Assembly (NCBI RefSeq): GCF_009727055.1
Contig: NC_052355.1
Location: 5,077,840 to 5,141,839, forward strand
Direction of reading: 5' to 3'
Source: Benincasa hispida
Lineage: Eukaryota > Streptophyta > Magnoliopsida > Cucurbitales > Cucurbitaceae
Length of the DNA: 64,000 bases
The notes under the pieces were generated by a model that worked only from the letters and a program-made list of their open reading frames with translations, did not search any database and was not told the DNA's origin. The translations under genes and the position numbers were made by a program. Below are positions 56,414 to 64,000 of this stretch, piece by piece (the first letter of the stretch is position 1; each line of letters begins with the position of its first letter).

Positions 56414-57727
56414 ATCTTTACATTTATTTTTGCGGCCATTCTGTATTTTTACTTCACTTATTTTTTTTTCCTATGCTTATCTAAATTCTTTGATTCTTTG
56501 TACAAGTAAAACTTTCTGTATTGCGATATTTGTAATTACTTGTATACTTAGTTAATTTTCAATACAACTGAGTAGTAATTCTCTCTATTTGTGCCTCTTC
56601 TTTATCATCCTTTGTCAACTTTGCGATATTCTTGAACTTTTACTTTGCATTATTCATTGCGCTGCCATGATGTATAATATGCTTGCACTTAGGAGCATTT
56701 CCCACACCTTGTATTTTCTAACTAACACTTAGTTAATTCGTGGATATAGCAATACTTTACCTTTTATCATCCTTTGTCAACTTTACTCTTCTTTATCATC
56801 CTTTGTCAACTTTGCGATATTCTTGATCTTTTACTTTGCGTTATTCATTGCACTGCCATGATGTATAATATACTTACACTTAGGAGCATTTCCCACACCT
56901 TGTATTTTCTAACTAACACTTAGTTAATTCGTGGCTATAGCAATCCTTTACCTTTTATCTTTCAAAATTCTGCTCAAACCTTCTTTTTGAAATTTTGTCT
57001 AAATGCTTGTCTATTCTATCCAAACAACGCAATGAGAACCTTGCGCATCTCTAAATTTGGGGGTGGGGAAGGCCTGAGAAGATGAGATCAAGTGATGCGA
57101 TCATTAAGGAAAATGCATTCATCATCTCAAAAAAAAAAAATTCATATAAACTCCAATGTCAGCGCAAGGGAAACCTCAAAAACAATCCCAACCTGATAAT
57201 AGTTAAGTTGTAAAAGGAGCCTGCTCGTAGTTGGATGTTCGCATGACACCCATGGAAACGAGCCAAGATGAAGGTGGGTTTCCAAGAACAATGCAATATG
57301 AAAAGAGAAAAAAAAATGAGAGAGAGAAATAAAAGAAACAAGAAATAACTCCTCTGAAATTCATGAGTTAAAGTTGAGATTGACACACAACCGTAGTTGA
57401 ATGTTCGCATGACACCCATGGGAACAAGCTAAAACGAAGGGTGTCACCATGATCAACAGTTTCTACTAAATGATGCAAAGATTGACCACCGCATCTAGAC
57501 GCATCAAGTTGTTTTGACAATAAGAGGTAAATATTATTTTTAAAACTAGAAAAGCATTTTTGAGCAGAAATTTGTAGTATAGAAGAATAAAGTAGGGCTT
57601 TGTTATGAATTTTCAAGTAATGTGCCTAGGTGGAGCATTCAGAGCAACCAATTGACGCAAAATTTAGGATAGGAATTGAGCAATATTGCCTTAGTAGAAG
57701 ATATGCTTGAGGACAAGCATATATCTA
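56414..57727 (+). other. 3' UTR of A3
   Basis: It contains a 191-base tandem duplication (56601-56791, 56792-about 56965), a polypurine-like duplicate at 57053-57065, and two copies of the 48-base GTAGTTGGATGTTCGCATGA motif at about 57228 and 57392. No gene. Confidence 0.7.
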
Positions 57728-59013
57728 AATTTGGGGGTGTGATAACTTGTAGAAATACATGTTATTTATACTACTTTATTTAGATATTGCGGCCAAAAGA
57801 AAGGAAAGTTCTGTCAATTTTAGAGAAATTAGCTAAGAAATGCAAGAATTATAAATTGTCGTCAATACACCCACTAACACCATTGCGATGGTAGAAAAGA
57901 ATATTTAAAGTCTCTTTTGCAGGAAATCAAGTCACCGCATGCGTTCATGGCTCAAGATAAAAAGAACAACGCATCTATGTCGCATTGCGCCAATCATTCG
58001 GAAATGAATAGACGATCAACGCAATGATAGCACATGCGATAATCGATCAGGAGCTAAGCGATCAATGCAATCTCAACCGCATGCGGTAATCAAAAATAGC
58101 ACCGCATGCAGGTAAACGATCGAAGATGTAAAGAGCAATGCAATTGCGGAGGATTTTGACGCGTGTACAACTGACCGTTGTGCATTTCTGAAGGGATTGA
58201 TTGCGTAATAGAAGGAATATTTACTCCACAATTTTCGGAGCTGCCATAACAATAAAGTGGGGACCACAAGTCAAAGAGTCAAAGCTGAGCCTATAAATAG
58301 CTCTGGCCATTCCACTGAGAAAATATACTTGATACGGGCATATTTTGATATTTGTATATTGAGAGAGAGACCGGTCTGAAGAACCTGATCGGAGAAGATC
58401 TGAAAGATTTAAGAGACAAGGCCGAGAGGTGAGTCTCAGGGCAAATCCTTTCATCCCACCGTTAAAGCTCAAGGTCACTTCTACTGAACAAGAAAGCCCG
58501 AGAGGGAAGCTCTTCTCGTCATCCATTCCATACGCCGGCAAGCAAATCCACCGTCCAAATCTGTGTCAAGACGTTGGCGCTCTTCTGTATTTGTTTCTAT
58601 CTTTTTATCATCAACTGTATTCATCTTCTTAGTCTATCATTCACACCGTGTATTAGACGTTAAATCTTAGTATTGAATGTCATGATCATTTACATTTCCA
58701 TCTTTCTGTCTATTTCCATTCATCCGTAAATCGCTTTCTCCATGAATTTTTCTTAATCCCCTGATAATTAGTACAAATTGAGCAAGTAAATCAATTGGGT
58801 TAAGGAAATAAATATGTTTAGCTAAAGCATGGAATGCGTTAACTAAAGCGAGAAGTACTTACAGAGATGGAAGCAACCTTGCATTCATTATGTTCATCCC
58901 TATTTCACCACAGAGATATGGGAACACGACCGATCATTGAGAGGTGTACGCCAAGGGAAAGTTGAACCGTAGTTATGTCTTTAACGCAATTCATAACTTG
59001 TGATGTTTATATT
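57728..59013 (+). repeat. Polypurine tract (57728-57739) and truncated 3' LTR of A3
   Basis: AATTTGGGGGTG precedes TGATAACTTG at 57740. Compared with its 5' LTR it lacks about 90 bases near 58831 (the CATCTTCACCTGTGAGAG region), and it stops at GTTTATATT, where copia LTR follows. Confidence 0.82.
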
Positions 59014-59354
59014 GAGAGTTACACGACAAATAAAATAGAGCCTATATGATAGACTTTCGAATCACTTTGCTATGTGGTAGCTTGTTCTTCCTTCAATCGT
59101 CTTCATCCTCCAATGTCACAAACTCCCTCCTAACCAAAATAGCTAGAGTCCACCACTCCTAGGTTCTCACCCCAAGAGTACCAAGGTCACAAGTGGTAGT
59201 ATCCTCTTTTTTGGTTCGAGCTTGCTGCAGTTCGAGGAGTTCGTGCTTGTTCGAAGTGTTCATGAAAGTTTAAGGGATTAACTTGAAGAAGAGTTCTTCG
59301 AAGGTATAATCATTTGAACCCTTTTGTTGTTCAAAAGCATGCTATAATTTTATT
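59014..59354 (+). repeat. 5' LTR of C1, inverted block, second half
   Basis: GAGAGTTACACGACAAATAA onward is the reverse complement of 21250-20915, that is, family C LTR late part in plus orientation. It ends at ATAATTTTATT, then the orientation flips. Confidence 0.78.
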
Positions 59355-59981
59355 GTAGCTAAGTTCCTAGCTCCCTAATCAGCCAAATCCCTAAAATGGT
59401 AGGCTTGTTGAGTTGGTGATCTAGTCACTCTCACCCATACTAATCAAAGGACCACCCTCATAGGCAAGAGTTCACAACTCACTCAGGTTTAAGGTCATGT
59501 TACTTATGGTCATCCTAATGAAATGATAGTCTCTATTATGAACGACGTTATATAATGATAATAAACATTTCGTGGTTCGGTCTTATACAAACTCCTTTGT
59601 ATAGAATATGCTCGCTCACATGTCTAATACATGAATGATCAAGATCAGATCATTTGTAGCACTTTACAACATTTGTAACACCTACAAAGTGGGCCATACT
59701 CGTAGCTTCACAAGGATAAGGTATCCAACCTTATCCATATACTACAGACCATTTAGGTTATCACTTAAACATGATCCACCTGTATGTCTCCACATACATG
59801 TTTAAGTTACAACGATAACCTTGGATGTTAGTTTATTGGTTTGTAGTTAATGCAACTAAAATATCATATATTTCATAGACAAAGTGAATAAAATACAAAT
59901 ATTATTAATCATAGATATGTTTGTTCATACAAGGTTTACAAACTATAAAACCTTATGAGATTTAGGGCATCAACCTCAATA
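59355..59981 (-). repeat. 5' LTR of C1, first 627 bases
   Basis: The reverse complement runs from TATTGAGGTTGATGCCC at 59981 to CTTAGCTAC at 59355, matching the start of the 3' LTR (24385 leftwards). Confidence 0.8.
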
Positions 59982-61920
59982 ACATGTGAGTGGGGTATTT
60001 TATAAAAGGAGTTTTTATAAGACTAGACCACGAAATGACTAGTCTTATTATATAACGTCGTTCATAATAGAGACCTACATTTCACTAGGATGACCATAGG
60101 CGACATAACCTGAATCCTGGGTGAGTTGTGAACTCTTGCCTTTGAAGGCAGTCCTTTGATTTGTATGACTGAGTTGGCCAGATTGTCGTCTCAATATGCC
60201 TACCTTTTTTTAGGATTTGTCTAATTGAGGAGCTGGGAACACAACTACATAAGGAGGAATTCACTCCTTCCCCAATGTCGGGGTAAGTAGATAAATTGCT
60301 CCCTTAAGGGCTGGTTCTGGGGCTTGAAGAATGTGGCGCCACACCTCTACTGGCCCCATAAGTGTTTGGTCATAGTTCAAATGACTTATTGCATTAGAGA
60401 GATCAGTGGTACTTAAGGAGTTAAATGTAACTACAGGGTTAAAATGGTAATTTTGGCTTACGAGCAATTTGTGATGTATCATCGCACTGTTAACTGGTTA
60501 TATCCAATGGACACAAAAACATATCTGTAGTGCAAAGAATGTAACTATCAGTCTTTAGTAGAGTGTCCGATAGATAATGGATGTTGAATAATTTAATTAA
60601 AACAGTTTAATTAATTATCCAAGTACCATTAAAGTTTCAATCTATAGGTCCATGAGGTCCCCTCTATAGCTCAACAGGGATGAAATGAGAATCAATTTTA
60701 GATTAATTTGAATTGTTCAAATTAGTTAAGGAAATTAATTATATGTAATATAATTAATTTTACATAATTATATACGATATAATTACTATAATGTATTTGA
60801 TACATTATTTGAGAGGAAATAAATATTTGAATATGATCCAAATATTAATTATGTAAATTGGATTAATATACTTAAGTTTAATATAAATAGGATTTATATT
60901 AAATACCTTGCATTGTTGAGAGAATTCAAACTATAGGTTATATTCTATTTGATACAATGTAAACTATAGGTTATATGTTATATTGGATATAACATAGAGT
61001 AATTACAATTGATAGTATTTTTAGGAATAATAACTAAGTATAACATCATTTAAAAAAAATTGCAAATATAGCCAAGTCTACCAGCGATAGACTTCTATCG
61101 TTGATAGACTCTAATCAGTGCTATGGTCTATCACTAATAGATTCCTACCAATAATATGATCTATCACTGATAGACTATTTAAATTTGGCCATATTTGTAA
61201 TTTTTTTTTAGATTAGTTATATCTACTAATACTTTGAGTATAATGTTTATATTTACAACTGTCCCTATAACATATAGTATAATATATATTATATTATAGA
61301 ATATATATTTATTTCATGGTATTTAGTTGGTTATGCCAAATCATGAAAATGTGTCGATTTGAAATGTATGCATGAATATAGTAGCGGCCTAGTAAGTTCT
61401 AGAAAGCCGGGTCATTACATATATTAAATAAATTGAAATATGTTTTAATTTATTCAATTTTTATTTTAAATTTTTTAAATTTAAAATGGAGGTAACTCCC
61501 TCCCCCTAATATCTCTCAACTCTTTACGTGCGGGTGTTTTTTTGTGGGTAGAGCTTCTTCTGTTTAATTTATGTTATGTTCCTTTCCCTAGTGATCTCTC
61601 TGAGAAAATTCCCACAAAATTTCTCCCTCTCAATCAATCTTCTCCTCTACCAAAATTCACAGAGTCCACCACTTCTGTGATTCTCATCCCAAGAGAATAC
61701 AAAAGGTTCTAATTTGTGGTGGCCTTTCTGGATCGTTCGTGTTTTGTTCGTGACAAATCTGAAAAGGGAATTTACATGAAGAAACTTATTCTTAAAGGGT
61801 AAGGTTTCTAAACACTAATTTCTTTTTTTGTTTAATTTTTATGTATGCATATTTTCTTCTGTAAAATTTTGTTTCTGTAAAATAAAATTTTAATCTCCAC
61901 ATTTCCGCTCAAGGCCTTCA
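59982..61920 (+). repeat. Right part of outer copia LTR (element E), with target duplication
   Basis: ACATG (59982-59986) duplicates 20778-20782. TGAGTGGGGTATTTTATAAA then continues the LTR where 20782 left off and runs to CAAGGCCTTCA at 61920. With the left part and minus a MITE the LTR is about 2.1 kb, like C1's. It is followed by a primer site, so this is the 5' LTR of a plus-strand element. Confidence 0.8.
61052..61209. mobile_element. MITE (short inverted-repeat transposon) in the outer LTR
   Basis: AAAAAAATTGCAAATATAGC and the reverse complement of its right end, AAAAAAATTACAAATATGGC, form terminal inverted repeats, with inner CTATCA.TGATAGAC repeats also inverted. The C1 LTRs lack it. 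T/A-rich edges fit a TA target. I recognise the type as common in cucurbits. Confidence 0.75.
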
Positions 61921-61934
61921 CAAGTTCCCTAAAT

Positions 61935-61946
61935 TGGCATCAAAGC
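61935..61946 (+). other. Primer-binding site of outer copia element E
   Basis: TGGCATCAAAGC, two changes from the tRNA-iMet site, 14 bases after the LTR end. Confidence 0.65.
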
Positions 61947-62712
61947 ATGGATTTTGGTGCCCAATTTTTATTGTTCCATAATTAAATTTTATAGAATTGA
62001 TGGGTAGCATTTTGCATATGTGCAAGCAATGAATATTTTGTTGAATGTTGTTTACTATTTTGATGTTTTCAGGATTGACCATTTAGTTTTACTACTTTAA
62101 TTTACTAAACGTTTTTGTAAGGTCTCGTGTTTTTGGCATACAATTTGAGATTGAGTCTGTAATTTACTATTTTTAGTCGCTTGTGCTGTTCTCGGTGAGT
62201 TTCTGGAGAAAATGAGGCTCAAGTCAGAGGAAAAACGAAGGACTTCGCGATTGTACAGTGGCAACTGTACCGCAGCGTTACAATGTTGTGCCCTAGTCTT
62301 GCAACGTTATGATGAGGAAGAATGATTTGTTCTTTACTTACCGTTGCAATACTAGGCACAACGTTGCAATGCTTTGAGACAGAAAGAACAAATCGATTCT
62401 CATCCAGCTCGATTAGTTAGTGTTCGGTTTGGTTGATTCGAGCAATTCGGGTCTAGTTCAGGTGCTGGGAGGTTCAATTTAAGCGGTTCAAGACCCATTC
62501 ACTTGTTTTGAACCGATTGAGTATTATTTTTTAATAGTTAGATGTTTTTAATTAATTAAATTAATATAATTATCATATTAATTTAATTAACTATTTAGGT
62601 GTTTAGGTGTCCAATCCCAATCCAATAATTGTTTTAAATTGTGCATTTAATATATGATTTAATTTTATGTATATATATATGTCATGATATATGCCATATA
62701 GTATAAACCCCA
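61947..62712 (+). other. Leader of outer copia element E
   Basis: No gene. It has a TATTTTTAGTC block (62168), a GCAACGTT/GTTGCAATG word array with an imperfect hairpin (62270-62400), and a GGTTCAAGACCCATTCACTT block (62487), all in the same order as the C1 leader. Gag would be beyond an inserted LTR. Confidence 0.5.
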
Positions 62713-63896
62713 TGCGCGCGCCTTTCATTGACAAGCATTGAGGGGGTAGTGGTGCAACTCAAGCCCAATGCTTCGAGGCTTTTTACCAATTTAGCGTTGC
62801 AATGCTACCTCAATGTCATGATGCTAGCCTGCGTACTATAAAAGACTTTTCTTTCATTCTTGCAAAAAGGAGGAAGAAAATCATGGATTTTGGGATATCT
62901 CTCCGAGTTGTTTTACTTATTTGGTAATTCTTGCTCCAAATTAGGTCCGATTTTATATTTTTTGTTGAAATGTAAACATACTCTTTTAATTCTTCATACA
63001 ATTTGTCAATGAATTTGTGAAGTTGATTGAATCTTGTTTCTATTTCAAGGGTTCTTGTAAATTCCTTTGAGTTTTCTACTTTCTATATCAATTGCAATCT
63101 GAATCGTGCATTCTTGAATCTGATTTTAATTCTTGAAGCATGTCGAATGATCTAAATCTTGAACATGAATAACCTAGATGCTTGGGTTTGTCACAATCGT
63201 TGTTGAATACGTTGCTTTCAATGTGTTCGATGGAATGTCTAGCCAAGATCTTTAAGAGGAAATAGTAGTTGTGTGTTTAATGGCTATCCTAGGATGCACT
63301 AACTACTACATTGAGAGAAATTTTGGTTAATTGAGTAAACTATCTTAATAATTAATCAACACAATTGAATCCTAGAACCTAATGTGCATGTTTTCTATTC
63401 TATATGGCCACTATCGAACCCAATAGAAGTAGGAGTATGTAGGTTGATTAGGGTTTGGCCTATCGAACCTTAATCAATGATTAGGACGCTTTTCCGACTA
63501 GGTTATTGCTAGTTGTCAGCCTTTGTAGAGGCTAGCTTGATCGAGTTGAGCGAGTAGTTGCGAGCATAATCCAAATGTCAATAAACTTTTAGAATTTGAT
63601 GATAGAAATTGCATTGAATGTGTAACTTGAATTAGAAGCAAGATCATTCCTTACTTGGTTACATTCATCTTTTATCTCTTTATTTCTAGTACTGTTTGTT
63701 CAATTTTATCAACAACCCATTTTATTTCTTTAATAGTCAAGGTTAGTTAAGAAAGGACAAGAATTAATACCTTCCCTGTGGATCAACCTCTTACTTCCAC
63801 TTTAACTATGATTTAGTTATGTTTTTTTTCGAGCTTTATAAATATTGTTTGTTTCAGGTTAGGTTGAACTAACGACACCTACTTTACAATCGAACA
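62713..63896 (+). repeat. Athila-like LTR at the right edge (5' border approximate)
   Basis: It ends CGAACA right before a tRNA-Asp-type primer site and has TATAAAAG at 62837-62844 and a CTTCCCTGTGGATCAACCTC block near 63770, like the late block of the other Athila-like LTRs. The start is a guess from where the copia leader similarity fades; a border up to several hundred bases further left is possible. Confidence 0.5.
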
Positions 63897-63899
63897 AAA

Positions 63900-63917
63900 T
63901 GGCGTCGTTGCCGGGGA
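63900..63917 (+). other. Primer-binding site of the rightmost Athila-like element
   Basis: TGGCGTCGTTGCCGGGGA, one change from the canonical Athila/Tat site. The interior continues past the window. Confidence 0.85.
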
Positions 63918-64000
63918 AGGCTAAGCCATTTAATCATTTTCTTAGCTAATTTGACTAGCAAACTTTAAAACACCAAAAATATTTTATTTTCTTTGTGTCT

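Larger units (their letters stand above)
50418..59013 (+). mobile_element. Athila-like pol-less element A3 (gag stub + ORF2), both LTRs truncated
   Basis: 5' LTR missing its first about 140 bases (50418-52209), primer site, gag stub, tandem repeat, promoter-like block, ORF2, 3' UTR, polypurine tract and a 3' LTR cut at 59013. The two LTRs share private features (GACCGGTCTGAAGAACCTGA), so they belong to one element. No pol. It replaces the end of the chromovirus on the left and abuts inverted copia LTR on the right. Confidence 0.82.
20783..59981 (-). mobile_element. Copia-type retrotransposon C1 with nested insertions
   Basis: Flanked by ACATG on both sides (20778-20782 and 59982-59986) and inserted in an older copia LTR. 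On the minus strand: 5' LTR (59981-41027, with an inverted block and insertions), primer site (41024-41013), long leader, gag, zinc knuckle, integrase, reverse transcriptase, RNase H, polypurine tract and 3' LTR (24385-20783). This is the Ty1/copia order. At least six other elements interrupt it; without them and the 5' LTR rearrangement it would be roughly 11 kb. All coding parts carry stops and shifts, so it is inactive. Confidence 0.8.

Overview
This window looks like gene-poor heterochromatin from a plant nuclear genome. The repeat families point to a eudicot, most likely a cucurbit; that is my recognition of the gag, copia and MITE types, not a database result. I found no intact host gene. 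Almost every long reading frame belongs to a decayed LTR retrotransposon, and the many short frames in between look like noise.

Left part (1-18.2 kb): Athila-like Ty3/gypsy material. A plus-strand element (1-7587) carries the end of gag, a second gene (ORF2) behind its own promoter-like block, a polypurine tract and a 1.76 kb LTR (family A). It is followed by the 3' end of a related family B element (7.6-10.33 kb). Next comes a minus-strand relative (10.33-17.9 kb) with gag and ORF2, interrupted by a family B solo LTR. No polymerase gene lies between gag and ORF2 in any copy where both are present.

18.2-20.5 kb is the only stretch without LTR elements. It is AT-rich and holds a tRNA-Gly pseudogene and one end of a CACTA transposon.

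20.5-61.9 kb is one nested stack. The outermost layer is a plus-strand copia LTR (family C), split into 20470-20782 and 59987-61920. Its interrupter is a minus-strand copia element, C1 (20783-59981), flanked by the 5-base duplication ACATG. Inside C1 sit a solo LTR (22529-24119, duplication ATAAG), a two-LTR but gene-less family A element (24816-30478, GCAAC/ACAAC), a copia-type solo LTR (32730-34574, CCTAT), a rearranged family B solo LTR (36419-38956, AGGTT), a chromovirus (41634-50417) and a further ORF2-bearing family A element (50418-59013). The last two lie within an inverted block of C1's own 5' LTR.

Right end (61.9-64.0 kb): the primer-binding site and leader of the outer copia element, then an Athila-like LTR with its primer-binding site running off the window.

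The most unusual biology is the family A element: pol-less, carrying gag plus ORF2 (coiled coil, a domain resembling the plant 'putative plant transposon protein' family, proline/glutamine-rich tail) behind a promoter of plant housekeeping type, with two polypurine tracts and a palindrome at the LTR start. At least three assembly problems are visible: a Nextera mate-pair junction at 40251-40286, a ten-N gap with overlapping flanks at 8856-8865, and a single N inside a 232-base tandem duplication at 4318.
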